A DNA stretch of 64,000 bases from RYN-230 sp963770545 (lineage in GTDB: Bacteria > Actinomycetota > Actinomycetes > Streptosporangiales > Streptosporangiaceae): NCBI GenBank assembly GCA_963770545.1, contig CAVYQF010000011.1, positions 510,758 to 574,757 of the forward strand, written 5' to 3'. This document shows positions 27,341 through 35,591 of the stretch, piece after piece; within the stretch, counting starts at the first letter, position 1, and every line of letters starts with the position of its first letter. The translations under genes were made by a program, and so were the position numbers. Under the pieces are notes generated by a model. The model was given only the letters and a program-made list of their open reading frames with translations. It did not search any database and had not been told where the DNA came from.

Positions 27341-28287
27341 GCGCCCATCCCCGCGCCCCACGTCCCCGCGCCGGCGCCAGCGGGCTCCCCGGCCGGGGGC
27401 GCCCCCACCGGGGTAGCGGCGGCTGGCCGGGCGGCCGGGGCCGGATCGGGCTGGACCGCGACCGGGAACCGGTAGCACAGCCGAAAACGGTCAGCCGCGA
27501 CCACGATCTCCCCGGTTTCCACGACCCGCTCGCCCGAGTGGTGCGATCTCTCGATGAGCAGCACCGGGGAGCCGGCCGGGATGTCCAGCACCGCCGCCTC
27601 GGCCGACAGGGCCGGGCGGACCGAGATCTCCTCCACGACCTGATCCACGCCGATACCGATCGCCTGCATGCGCTCCGCCACTCCGCGGCCCGCGAAGGTG
27701 CCCTGCTCGGGGAACGGCACCCGGGTCTGCGCCGTCGTGGCGGCGGCCTCGTAGCTGGTGGCCAGCTGCACAGGAGAACCATCCGCGCTCATCAGGTACC
27801 TGGTCCGGGTCACCAGATGGTCCCCGTCGGGCAGCCGCAGCCGCCGGGCCACGTGGGCGGGGGCGGCCACCCGCTCGGACTGGTACTCCCAGGACACCCG
27901 CGGCGCGTGCCCGGCGTGATCCGTCCCGGCCGGGTCGTCCACGGCCACTGCGTCCCCCAGCGCCGCGTCCCGCACTGCTCCGTCTCCCGCCGCAGGCCGG
28001 CCATCAAGCCCGAACGGCGAACCGGGGAAGTGCAGCCGGTCATGTTCCAGCGGCGCCGCCACGGGCAGCCTGCGGACGTAGGATCCCGACCCGGCCCGGG
28101 CCTCAATGAGGCCCTCGGCCGCCAGGACCTGCAGGGCATGCTTGGCCGCGGTCTCCCCGACCCCGTACCGGGCGATGATCCCGTTGCGGGAGGGAACCCG
28201 GGCTCCCGGCCCGAGCGTCCCGCCCCGGATCTGATCGCGGAGATCTTCCAGCACCCGCAGGTACACCGGGTCGTTCGAGGCGCCCAT
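27337..28287 (-). CDS. GntR-family regulator with UTRA domain
   Basis: 316 residues from ATG 28287 (AGGAAG lies upstream); a longer in-frame extension overlaps the next gene's region and is not credible. The N-terminal winged helix is at residues 5-70 (VYLRVLEDLRDQIRGGTLGP, SRNGIIARYGVGETAAKHAL) and the UTRA effector domain at about 130-275 (VTRTRYLMSADGSPVQLATS, SPVLLIERSHHSGERVVET). It is the HutC-type subfamily. The C-terminal 40 residues are Pro/Ala/Gly-rich. Stop and next start overlap (GTGA), pairing it with the acetyltransferase gene. Confidence 0.88.
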   Translation of the reverse strand: MGASNDPVYLRVLEDLRDQIRGGTLGPGARVPSRNGIIARYGVGETAAKHALQVLAAEGLIEARAGSGSYVRRLPVAAPLEHDRLHFPGSPFGLDGRPAAGDGAVRDAALGDAVAVDDPAGTDHAGHAPRVSWEYQSERVAAPAHVARRLRLPDGDHLVTRTRYLMSADGSPVQLATSYEAAATTAQTRVPFPEQGTFAGRGVAERMQAIGIGVDQVVEEISVRPALSAEAAVLDIPAGSPVLLIERSHHSGERVVETGEIVVAADRFRLCYRFPVAVQPDPAPAARPAAATPVGAPPAGEPAGAGAGTWGAGMGA

Positions 28288-28397
28288 CAGATGTGATCTT
28301 CCTGACGACACTGCCCGGCTAGGCCGGCCGAGCCGCCATTGTGGCCCACGGCCGGGTGAAGCTGTGGCCCTATAGAGATCCTGTGACCATAGCTTTG

Positions 28398-28470
28398 CCG
28401 CCCGCCCGCCCGCCCGTCCGTCCGCCCGCCTGCTCGTCCGCCCGCCCGTCCGCCTGCCCCGCCCGTCCGG
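28398..28470. repeat. Tetranucleotide CCGC/CCGT low-complexity tract
   Basis: About 70 bases made almost only of CCGC, CCGT and CCTG units between the O-methyltransferase stop and the GntR gene start. Read on the minus strand it is a series of G-runs directly downstream of the methyltransferase gene. The rest of 28288-28489 shows no gene. Confidence 0.8.
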
Positions 28471-28489
28471 CTGGCCCGACGGGCAGGCG

Positions 28490-29173
28490 CTACTTCTTGC
28501 GCGCGAAGATGAGGCCGTCTCCCACCGAGAGCATGGCCAGCTCCACCCGGTCATCGGCCCGTGCGTGCTCGTTGAAGTCGCGGACCGCCCGCGCGTCAGG
28601 ATCGGGGTCGCCGGCGAAGATCCGGCCGTGCATGAAGGTGTTGTCCACCAGGATGAGCCCTCCGCTGCGGATCCGCGGGACGATCTCGTCCCAGTAAACG
28701 GCGTAGCCGCTCTTATCCGCGTCGATGAACGCGAGATCCGCCCACGCCTCACCGGGCAGCGAACGCAGCGTGCCGGCGGCCGGCCCGAGCCGGAGCTCGA
28801 TCTGGCCGTCCAGGCCCGCCTTCTGCCAGTACTCCCGGGCCAGTGCGGTCCAGTCCGCGTTGACATCGCAGCACAGCAGGCGGCCGCCCGGGGCCAGCCC
28901 GCGGGCCAGGCAGATAGCGGAGTACCCGGTGAACGTGCCGACCTCGATCACCCGGCGCGGCGCGATGAGCTGGCTCAGCAGCGTCATGAACGTGCCCTGC
29001 TCGGGTCCGATCTGCAGGTGAGCCGACCGGGGGAAACGGCGGGACGTTTCGGCCCGCAGCTCGCTGAGGACCAGGTCCGGGGGACTGGAAGCCGACATGA
29101 CGTACTCGTAGACCTCAGGACTGACATGCTCGGTTCCGGTAGCCACGCGCCCCACGCTAACCGGTTGCGGCAA
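28490..29173 (-). CDS. SAM-dependent O-methyltransferase (family 3, caffeoyl-CoA/catechol type)
   Basis: Up to 227 residues. RVIEVGTFTGYSAICLARGL is the SAM-binding motif I, LLCCDVNADW motif II, WADLAFIDADKSGYAVYWDE the metal/catalytic aspartate region and GGLILVDNTFMHGRI the second metal site. Members methylate catechol-like hydroxyls with a divalent metal. The start is uncertain: an in-frame GTG at 29146 (VATGTEHVSPEVYEYV) resembles family N-termini better. The divergent gene starts only 9 bases from the ATG at 29173. Confidence 0.88.
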   Translation of the reverse strand: MPQPVSVGRVATGTEHVSPEVYEYVMSASSPPDLVLSELRAETSRRFPRSAHLQIGPEQGTFMTLLSQLIAPRRVIEVGTFTGYSAICLARGLAPGGRLLCCDVNADWTALAREYWQKAGLDGQIELRLGPAAGTLRSLPGEAWADLAFIDADKSGYAVYWDEIVPRIRSGGLILVDNTFMHGRIFAGDPDPDARAVRDFNEHARADDRVELAMLSVGDGLIFARKK

Positions 29174-29182
29174 GCTAGCAGG

Positions 29183-29701
29183 ATGCAGGAGAGCGAAGCG
29201 GAACTCGGTGAGCTACAGGCGCTGCTGGATGACTCGCTGGCCCGGGCCACGGGGCACCTCCGGTCCATCGTCCGGCCAGGCCGGTCCCTGACTGCCGCCC
29301 AGCTGGCCGGGGTTATTACGGGCATGTGCACGCTCGCGGTCAGCAGCGTCACGGCCGCCGGAGAGCCGCGGATCAGCGGGGCGGACGGTCACTTCCTGCA
29401 CGGCTGCTGGGTCTTCAGCACGGAGCGGTCCTCGGCCAAGGCGCGGCAGTTCGCGGCGCGGCCCGCGATCAGCGCGGCCCACCTGCGCGGAGATGACCTG
29501 GGCGTGTTCACCCACGGCCGGGTGGAGGAACTTAATCCCGCGACCGGGCCGGCGGATCCGCACTGGCCCGCCATCCTGGACCACCTCACGCAGCACTACG
29601 GCAGCTCCCCGCTGAGCTGGGGAGACGTGGTGGCCTACCGGATCCGGCCGCACTGGATGGTGGCCTACGCCGCGGACCCGGAGACGCTGCTGGCCCGGTA
29701 A
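29183..29701 (+). CDS. Pyridoxamine 5'-phosphate oxidase-like flavin/F420-binding protein
   Basis: 172 residues. The central part (MCTLAVSSVTAAGEPRISGAD, HGCWVFSTERSSAKARQFAA, ISAAHLRGDDLGVFTHGRVE) has the split-barrel pattern of the Pnp_ox/FDOR group, and the end (VVAYRIRPHWMVAYAADPE) matches its last strands. In actinobacteria many such proteins bind F420, FMN or heme. Substrate unknown. The start lies 9 bases from the start of the divergent methyltransferase gene, and no ribosome-binding site is visible, so it may be leaderless. Confidence 0.65.
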   Translation: MQESEAELGELQALLDDSLARATGHLRSIVRPGRSLTAAQLAGVITGMCTLAVSSVTAAGEPRISGADGHFLHGCWVFSTERSSAKARQFAARPAISAAHLRGDDLGVFTHGRVEELNPATGPADPHWPAILDHLTQHYGSSPLSWGDVVAYRIRPHWMVAYAADPETLLAR

Positions 29702-29748
29702 CCGGCAGCCGGACGGCAGCCTCGGGCCGTCACGGTACGCTCGGGCGC

Positions 29749-30696
29749 ATGGCGTTGCGTTTTTACATCCCCAGCCCGCCAGTGAACGGGTTTCATCTCG
29801 GCCCGGCCTACATTCACTTCTACGGGCTGATGTACGTGATCGGGATCACCCTGGCGATCCTGATCACGCAGCGCCGCTGGAAGGCGGTGGGCGGCGACCC
29901 GGGCCTGGTCGGGGACGTGGCCCTGTGGGCCGTCCCGGCGGGCATCGTCGGCGGCCGGATCTACTTCGACCTGACCACCCCGAAGTACATCCCGCACCAC
30001 TGGTACGGGGTGCTCGCGGTCTGGGACGGTGGTCTGGGCATCTGGGGCGGGATCGCCCTGGCCGCGGTGGTCGGGTCCTGGCGGGTGCACCGCTCCGGGG
30101 CCAGCGTGACGCTGTTCATGGACGCGGTCGCCCCGGCGCTGCTGGTGGCGCAGGCCGTCGGGCGGGTGGGTAACTACTTCAACCAGGAACTCTTCGGCGG
30201 CCCGACCACGCTGCCCTGGGCCCTGCACATCACGCCCGGATTCCGCCCGGCCGGCTACACGCAGTTCCAGACCTTCCACCCGACCTTCCTGTACGAGTTC
30301 ATCTTCGACCTGCTCTGGGCGGCTGTCCTGGTCTGGCTGGGCCACCACCGCAACATCAGGCCGCCGGGCCTGTTCGCGCTATACGTCGCGGGCTACTCGG
30401 CGTTCCGCATCTTCGAGGAGTCGCTCCGGGTGGACCCGTCCGAGCACTTCCTCGGCCTGCGGCTGAACATGTACGTGGCCAGCGTGCTGACCGTCGCCGG
30501 CGTGATCTGGTTCATCTATTCGCAGCGCCGCGGCCGGCCCGCCGCCGAGTTGCCGGCCCGGCGGCCGGATAGCGAGGCGGACAGCGCCGGGACGGCCGCG
30601 CCCGATCCGGCCGCGCCGGGCACGCCGGCCGACTCGCCGGAGGACTCCAGCCCTGCGGGCTCCGGTGGGGCTGCGCGCGCCACCGACACCGCCTGA
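29749..30696 (+). CDS. lgt: Prolipoprotein diacylglyceryl transferase
   Basis: 315 residues with seven expected membrane helices. VAQAVGRVGNYFNQELFGGP is the Lgt signature (GRxGNFxNxE) and HPTFLYEFIFDLLWAAVLVW and GYSAFRIFEESLRVDP follow in the normal order. It adds diacylglycerol to the lipobox cysteine of secreted lipoproteins, which would include the binding proteins at 15.8-18.5 kb. An Ala/Pro/Asp-rich cytoplasmic tail of about 50 residues is common in actinobacterial Lgt. Confidence 0.96.
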   Translation: MALRFYIPSPPVNGFHLGPAYIHFYGLMYVIGITLAILITQRRWKAVGGDPGLVGDVALWAVPAGIVGGRIYFDLTTPKYIPHHWYGVLAVWDGGLGIWGGIALAAVVGSWRVHRSGASVTLFMDAVAPALLVAQAVGRVGNYFNQELFGGPTTLPWALHITPGFRPAGYTQFQTFHPTFLYEFIFDLLWAAVLVWLGHHRNIRPPGLFALYVAGYSAFRIFEESLRVDPSEHFLGLRLNMYVASVLTVAGVIWFIYSQRRGRPAAELPARRPDSEADSAGTAAPDPAAPGTPADSPEDSSPAGSGGAARATDTA

Positions 30697-30837
30697 CCGT
30701 CACCCGGACCGGCCCGCAGATTAATTCGATAAATAACGAAACCCGGGCGCGGCACTCGAACTGAGGTTTGAATGTCTGGCATGCTTGGAGCCGGACATCT
30801 CAACCGCAGCGCTACCGATGTGCAGGAGGCAACCCCA

Positions 30838-31392
30838 GTGGGCCAGAAGACGGTCAGGTTCAGTGACTTCAGCGGCGAGCTGATCACCAGGGACGACACA
30901 CTCGCCCGCATCGTGATCCACGAGCACCCCGAGCTCGGCGACAGCCCGGTGGAGATCGAGGGGCTGGCCGACGAGGCCGCCGCGATCGAGAAGGCGGCAC
31001 TCCGGGTGGCCGTGGTGGACCTTTACCTCCCGGGCGAGGAGGAACCCCGCCGGGTGACCATGGAGGCCGCGGCGTTCGACGAGCTGGCTACCGACCGGCC
31101 GATGAGCGAACTGCTCCTGACCGCGCGGCCCGCCCGGTCCGCACGGCGCGCCAAGTCGGCCGCGGCCACCGGGGCGCGCGGCGTCAACTACGACACGCTG
31201 GAGCACGCGGGGGAGCCGCACAAGGGCCGGATTACCGAGGCCGAGCGGGAACTGGTCCGTGACCACCTGGACGCCATCAACGACCGGCTTGTCGCGCAGG
31301 GCCTGCGGACCATTGACCCTGGCGATCCCGAGCACGTCGCACGTTACGGCCTGACCGGGCTGGCCGTGGCGCAGGCCGCCCAGGACGACTAG
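30838..31392 (+). CDS. Conserved-looking hypothetical protein
   Basis: 184 residues from GTG 30838, set by GGAGG about 9 bases upstream; an in-frame ATG at 30772 precedes that site and is less likely. I do not recognise the family. Residues 1-100 are acidic and look alpha/beta (VRFSDFSGELITRDDTLARI, ALRVAVVDLYLPGEEEPRRV). A basic Ala/Arg linker follows (PARSARRAKSAAA) and then a compact helical end (RITEAERELVRDHLDAINDR, DPEHVARYGLTGLA). The acidic domain, basic linker and small helical end recall nucleoid-type small proteins only in outline. It is followed by a clear terminator palindrome. Confidence 0.72.
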   Translation: MGQKTVRFSDFSGELITRDDTLARIVIHEHPELGDSPVEIEGLADEAAAIEKAALRVAVVDLYLPGEEEPRRVTMEAAAFDELATDRPMSELLLTARPARSARRAKSAAATGARGVNYDTLEHAGEPHKGRITEAERELVRDHLDAINDRLVAQGLRTIDPGDPEHVARYGLTGLAVAQAAQDD

Positions 31393-31398
31393 GCCACC

Positions 31399-31420
31399 CG
31401 GGGGCGGCTAGCCGCCCCCG
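31399..31420. terminator. Perfect 22-bp palindrome, terminator
   Basis: CGGGGGCGGCT and its inverted copy AGCCGCCCCCG abut, 6 bases after the stop of the hypothetical gene. Strong GC stem without a T-run. Confidence 0.65.
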
Positions 31421-31476
31421 GCGACCAGGCCATCCCGGACGGCTGGCGGGACGGACAGGGGCCGGTCACCCTGTCT

Positions 31477-31507
31477 CATATGCTGGACGTCATATGATCG
31501 GCATATG
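31477..31507 (+). promoter_or_regulatory. CATATG-repeat promoter of a leaderless MFS gene
   Basis: CATATG occurs at 31477, 31491 and 31502; the third contains the MFS start codon. TATGAT at 31493-31498 is a good -10 and lies 6 bases before ATG 31505, with no ribosome-binding site, so the transcript is probably leaderless. TCATATG at 31476 and 31490 form a direct repeat 14 bases apart that could bind a regulator. Confidence 0.5.
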
Positions 31508-32776
31508 AGCACGGCAGAACCGACCGGCGCTGGCCACCCGGGCGGTGACGCTGGCCCGGGTGGCCAGCGCTGGGTGGTCCTGGTGGCCGGGTTGTTCGCA
31601 ATGACCGCGGGCTGCACGTTCCAGTACGGGCTGGCCTACCTGATCCCCGCGTTCCGGGCTGAGGGCCTGTCCCTGGAACAGGCGGGCATCCTGGTCGCCT
31701 GTCCCACCGCCGGCCTGCTGCTCACCCTGGTGGCCTGGGGCGCCGCTGCGGACCACTGGGGGGAGCGGCTGGTGCTCGGCGCCGGGCTGGCCCTGGCCGG
31801 GATGGTCTTGCTGGCCGGCGCCACCGTGCACGGGACGGCCGCCCTGGGGATCTGCCTGGCCGCGGCCGGGGCGGCCGGGGCGTCGGTGTACGCGGCGAGC
31901 GGGCGGCTGATCCTGGGCTGGTTTCCCGCCCGCCAGCGGGGCCTGGCCATGGGCATCCGGCAGAGCGCCCAGCCGCTGGGCGTGGCCGTCGCCGCGCTCG
32001 CACTGCCCTCCATCGGCGCGCACGGCCGGCCGGCCGCGCTGGTCTTCCTGGGCACGTTCTGCCTGACCGCCGCGGTCCTGGTCGCGGTGGCCGTGCGCGA
32101 TCCGGCGCGGCCGCCCCGCCAGGCCGGCCGCCACGGCGGCTCGCCCTACCGGGGCGGCCCGCACCGGACGGCCATCATCTTGTGGCGCATCCACGCGGCG
32201 AGCGCGCTGCTCGTCGTACCCCAGTTCGCGGTGACCACGTTTGCCCTGGTTTTCCTGGTCAACGCGCATGGGCTGGACCCCGTCACGGCCGGCCGGATCC
32301 TGGCCGTCGCGCAGGCGTGCGGGGCGTTCTCCCGGCTCGCCGCGGGCGTGTGGTCGGACCGGATGGGCAGCCGGATGCGCCCGATGCGGACGCTCGCCGT
32401 GGCCACCGCGCTGATCCTGGCCGCACTGGCGGCCGGGGCCGCCATCCGGGCGCCGTGGACGGTCGCCGTGCTGTTCGCCGCCGTGATCGTCTCGGTCAGC
32501 ACCAACGGCCTGGCCTTCACCGCCGTGGCCGAGCACGCCGGATCGTCCTGGGCGGGGCGGGCGCTCGGCATCCAGAACACCGGCCAGAACGCGTTCGCGG
32601 CCGCCACGCCGCCGGTCCTGGCCGCCGTGATCGGCGCGGCCGGGTACGCCGTGGCCTTCGGGGCGGTCGCGCTGTTCCCGCTGGCCGCGGCGGCCCTGGT
32701 GCCGGTGGGCGGGGAACGCCGGGCCGCCGCCCGGGCCAGCCGGGCCCGGGCGCCTGACCTCGCCGCCGGACGGTGA
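31505..32776 (+). CDS. MFS transporter, 12-helix type
   Basis: 423 residues with about twelve hydrophobic segments. WGAAADHWGERLVLGAG is the loop 2-3 motif A and LAAGVWSDRMGSRMRPMRTL the matching loop 8-9 motif. LGWFPARQRGLAMGIRQSAQ is typical of the CynX/NimT and oxalate/formate-like branches. Substrate unknown; the upstream gene is separated by a terminator, and the downstream gene is convergent. Start and promoter suggest leaderless expression. Confidence 0.88.
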   Translation: MSTAEPTGAGHPGGDAGPGGQRWVVLVAGLFAMTAGCTFQYGLAYLIPAFRAEGLSLEQAGILVACPTAGLLLTLVAWGAAADHWGERLVLGAGLALAGMVLLAGATVHGTAALGICLAAAGAAGASVYAASGRLILGWFPARQRGLAMGIRQSAQPLGVAVAALALPSIGAHGRPAALVFLGTFCLTAAVLVAVAVRDPARPPRQAGRHGGSPYRGGPHRTAIILWRIHAASALLVVPQFAVTTFALVFLVNAHGLDPVTAGRILAVAQACGAFSRLAAGVWSDRMGSRMRPMRTLAVATALILAALAAGAAIRAPWTVAVLFAAVIVSVSTNGLAFTAVAEHAGSSWAGRALGIQNTGQNAFAAATPPVLAAVIGAAGYAVAFGAVALFPLAAAALVPVGGERRAAARASRARAPDLAAGR

Positions 32777-32791
32777 GCCCGCCGCCGCCCG

Positions 32792-34189
32792 CTAGCCTGC
32801 TACCCCGGCTGTCTCGGCTGTCTCCGCTGTGGCGCCGTCCCGGACCCGGGCGCGCCACCACTCCTGGCCCGCCTCCGGCAGCAGGTGGATCGGGTCGTAG
32901 TAGGGGTACTCGCGGCTCAGCGCGAGCGGGTCCTCGGTCTCGACCGAGGTCCGGTAGTTCTTGGTCCAGTAGGAGATGCCCAGCTCGGTGTCATACCGCG
33001 ACACCTGGTGTACCCAGCGCTTGCCGACGTAGGCCACGTCACAGATCATCCGCGGGGTGGCGAACCCGGGCAGGTAGCCCATGATCTGGTGCTGCAGGTT
33101 CTGGGCCTGGGCCAGGGACAGCCGCCAGTGCTCGCTGCCCGGGATCATGTCGCACATGTAGAAGTAGTAGGGCATGATCCGGGCCTCGTCGAGCAGCACG
33201 AAGCACAGGTCGAGCAGGGCCTCCGTGGTGTCGTTGACCCCGTGCAGCAGCACGCCCTGGTTGCGCACGTCGCGGATCCCGGTGTCCAGCATGGCCTGGG
33301 TGGCCCGGGCCACGAGCGGGGTGACCGACTGGGCCGCGTTCACGTGGGTGTGGATGGCGATGTTCACCCCGCGTGCGCGGGCCTTGGCCGCCAGCCGCTC
33401 CATGCCGGCCCGGACGTCGTCGGCCAGCCAGTGCTGCGGCAGCCCCATGAGCGCCTTGGTGGCCAGCCGGATGTCCCGGATGTTGTCGATGTCCAACAGC
33501 GCGCTGACGAAAGTCTCCAGCCGGGGCCAGGGCATGTTGGCCACGTCCCCGCCGGATACCACCACGTCGCGGACCCCCGGGGTGGCCTGCAGATACTCGA
33601 TCATGGCGGTGAGCCGGTCGGCGGGCGGCAGGCCGAACTTGTGCTTGGTGATGCTGGGCGTCGGGTTGCCGACCAGGTCCATCCGGGTGCAGTGCCCGCA
33701 GTACTGCGGGCAGGTGGGCAGCACCTCGGCCAGCACCTTGGTCGGGTAGCGGTGGGTCAGTCCTTCCACCGCCCACATCTCCGCCTCGTGCAGCGAGTCA
33801 CGGGACGCGTACGGGTGGGACGGCCAGTCGGTCCGCCGGTCGCTGAACACCGGGATCATGTACCTGCGTACCGGGTCGGCGTAGAGCGCCTCGGTGAAAC
33901 CAGGCTGGTCCGGTGAGCCCGCCGGGACCATGGTGTTCACCATCTGCGGCGTCACCAGCATGGACATGGTCGCCCGTTCCTGCTGGTCACGCTTCAGATC
34001 GTCGAGGAAGGACTCCTCGAGGCCGGGACCGGCCACGTCGCGGAGCTGGCGCAGGTTCTTCACGCAGTGGGCACGCTGCCATTGCACCGATTCCCACTCT
34101 GCGGTGGTCACCTGCGACCAGCCCGGGAACCGCCGCCAATCCGGCTCGGTAAGCCCGGCACGGCGGTACGCATACGGCTGGCTGACCAA
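32792..34189 (-). CDS. kamA: Lysine 2,3-aminomutase
   Basis: 465 residues. Radical-SAM cluster motif PTCPQYCGHCTR (CxxxCxxC), PLP-binding region and VVVSGGDVANMP (family motif SGGDP-like, here GGDVAN). The enzyme interconverts alpha- and beta-lysine. Start is TTG 34189 with AAGGTGA upstream and gives the N-terminus VSQPYAYRRAGL. It diverges from kdd-kamD-kamE-kal, which process the product, so the block is a lysine-degradation cluster. The C-terminal Thr/Ala tail is short and variable. Confidence 0.9.
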   Translation of the reverse strand: MVSQPYAYRRAGLTEPDWRRFPGWSQVTTAEWESVQWQRAHCVKNLRQLRDVAGPGLEESFLDDLKRDQQERATMSMLVTPQMVNTMVPAGSPDQPGFTEALYADPVRRYMIPVFSDRRTDWPSHPYASRDSLHEAEMWAVEGLTHRYPTKVLAEVLPTCPQYCGHCTRMDLVGNPTPSITKHKFGLPPADRLTAMIEYLQATPGVRDVVVSGGDVANMPWPRLETFVSALLDIDNIRDIRLATKALMGLPQHWLADDVRAGMERLAAKARARGVNIAIHTHVNAAQSVTPLVARATQAMLDTGIRDVRNQGVLLHGVNDTTEALLDLCFVLLDEARIMPYYFYMCDMIPGSEHWRLSLAQAQNLQHQIMGYLPGFATPRMICDVAYVGKRWVHQVSRYDTELGISYWTKNYRTSVETEDPLALSREYPYYDPIHLLPEAGQEWWRARVRDGATAETAETAGVAG

Positions 34190-34329
34190 GGCTGATCACC
34201 TTCCCGTTCTCGTCGTGCTTCATTGAAGGATAACCTTCCATCTGCACTAAGAACAGCAGAAGATAGTGTGGAAGGACTCTCACACAGGAAGACTTACTGC
34301 CAAGTAGGGGTAGAAACAGGGGGCATCCG
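34190..34329. promoter_or_regulatory. Divergent promoter region of the lysine cluster
   Basis: An A/T-enriched region with two inverted repeats: GAAGG-N4-CCTTC at 34225-34238 and GTGTG-N10-CACAC at 34266-34285. GATAGT near 34262 could be a -10. These are candidate regulator sites for kamA and the kdd operon; no regulator gene is in the cluster. Confidence 0.4.
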
Positions 34330-35535
34330 TTGATCCAGGACCCACCGCGCACCGGGCGCCGCCCGGGGTCACCACTCGGCCTGCACCGGGTGCTCGAGCC
34401 CGCCGGGGTGCTGCCCCAGGCGGCCTGGCGGCTGGACCCGGACCCGGCGATCTGGCCGGATGAAGTGCGCGTCGCGGTGGACCGGCTGAACCTGGATGCC
34501 GCGTCCTACCGTCAGCTCCGGGAATCCACCGGCGGATCGGCCGAGGCCATGCGCGGCGCGGTGCTCGACATCGTCACCGCGCGGGGCAAGATGCAGAACC
34601 CGGTAACCGGCTCGGGCGGCATGCTCACCGGCGTGGTGGACGAGGCAGGCCCGGCGTCACCGCTGGGCCTGGCGGCCGGCGACCGGATCGCCACCCTGGT
34701 CTCGCTCAGCCTGACCCCGCTGTCCGTGACCGACGGGCTGGCCCGCTGGGACGGGCAGTCCGAGCAGGTCCCGTGCGCCGGCCACGCGATCCTGTTCGGC
34801 CGGTCCATCGCCGCGGTGCTCCCCGCGGACCTGCCCGCCGCCCTGGCCCTCGCGGTCATGGACGTATGCGGCGCGCCCGCCCTCACCGAGCGGGTGGTAC
34901 GCGCCGCGCTGCTCCAGGGGCAGGCATTCGCTGGCGAGGTGGGGCCCGCCGGAGGCGGGTCTCCCCGAGCCGGCGACTCGCGGGGGCCGGGGGCTCCGGG
35001 GGTAGTCCCCCGGGAAATCGGGGCGGGGGGTCGCCCCCCCGGGCCAGCAGAGCGCCCGGTCGTGGCCATCCTCGGGGCCGGCGGCAAGAGCGGCTCGCTG
35101 TCCGCGGCGGCCGCCCGCCGGGCCGGCGCGGGCACGGTCATCGGCGTGGTGCCCACCGGGGCCGAGGCGGACGCGGTCCGCGGGGCGGGCCTCGCCGACC
35201 ACGTCGTGATCGCTGACGCCCGGGACCCGGTCGCGCTGTCGGATGCCATCCGGTCGGTCGGCGGCCCGGCCGCCGTCACCGTGGTATGCGTGGACGTGCC
35301 GGGCTGCGAAGGCGGCGCGGTGCTGGCCACCGCGCCGGGCGGCACGGTGATCTTCTTCTCGATGGCCACCTCGTTCAGCGCGGCGGCGCTGGGCGCCGAA
35401 GGCGTGGCCGCGGATGTGACGATGCTGATCGGTAACGGGTATGTGCCTGGTCATGCGGAACTCGCGCTCGGCCTGCTCCGGTCCCAGCCGGGCGTCCGCG
35501 CGCTGTTCGAGGCCCGGCTGACCGAAGCAGGCTGA
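34330..35535 (+). CDS. kdd: L-erythro-3,5-diaminohexanoate dehydrogenase with an in-frame palindromic insertion
   Basis: 401 residues from TTG 34330 (a GGGGG run lies upstream). LGLHRVLEPAGVLPQAAWRL and VTARGKMQNPVTGSGGML match Kdd, and VVAILGAGGKSGSLSAAAA is its Rossmann NAD site. Kdd oxidises 3,5-diaminohexanoate in lysine fermentation. Known members are near 350 residues; here about 38 Gly/Pro-rich residues sit between QGQAFA and RPVVAILG. That insertion is encoded by GC-rich palindromes (34933-35045), part of which recurs behind prs. The gene leads the kamD-kamE-kal operon. Confidence 0.87.
   Translation: MIQDPPRTGRRPGSPLGLHRVLEPAGVLPQAAWRLDPDPAIWPDEVRVAVDRLNLDAASYRQLRESTGGSAEAMRGAVLDIVTARGKMQNPVTGSGGMLTGVVDEAGPASPLGLAAGDRIATLVSLSLTPLSVTDGLARWDGQSEQVPCAGHAILFGRSIAAVLPADLPAALALAVMDVCGAPALTERVVRAALLQGQAFAGEVGPAGGGSPRAGDSRGPGAPGVVPREIGAGGRPPGPAERPVVAILGAGGKSGSLSAAAARRAGAGTVIGVVPTGAEADAVRGAGLADHVVIADARDPVALSDAIRSVGGPAAVTVVCVDVPGCEGGAVLATAPGGTVIFFSMATSFSAAALGAEGVAADVTMLIGNGYVPGHAELALGLLRSQPGVRALFEARLTEAG
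34933..34978 (+). repeat. 47-bp dispersed palindromic repeat, copy A (inside kdd)
   Basis: Matches the reverse complement of 56092-56138 at about 43 of 47 aligned positions (three substitutions and one gap by eye). It carries an inner hairpin CCCGCC/GGCGGG. More GC palindromes follow to 35045, for example CCGGGGG-TAGT-CCCCCGG at 34996-35013. Confidence 0.8.
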
Positions 35536-35591
35536 CCGGGTCCGATTGAAGACGGCCCGGTGAGGAGGGCCCGATAGAGGAGGTTCTGCGG

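Noticed and set aside
28288..28866. Extension of the GntR-type gene upstream to 28866
   Set aside because: The extra sequence lies antisense to nothing useful, is Arg/Ser/Gly-rich, crosses the CCGC tract and overlaps the O-methyltransferase gene on the same strand. ATG 28287 has a ribosome-binding site.
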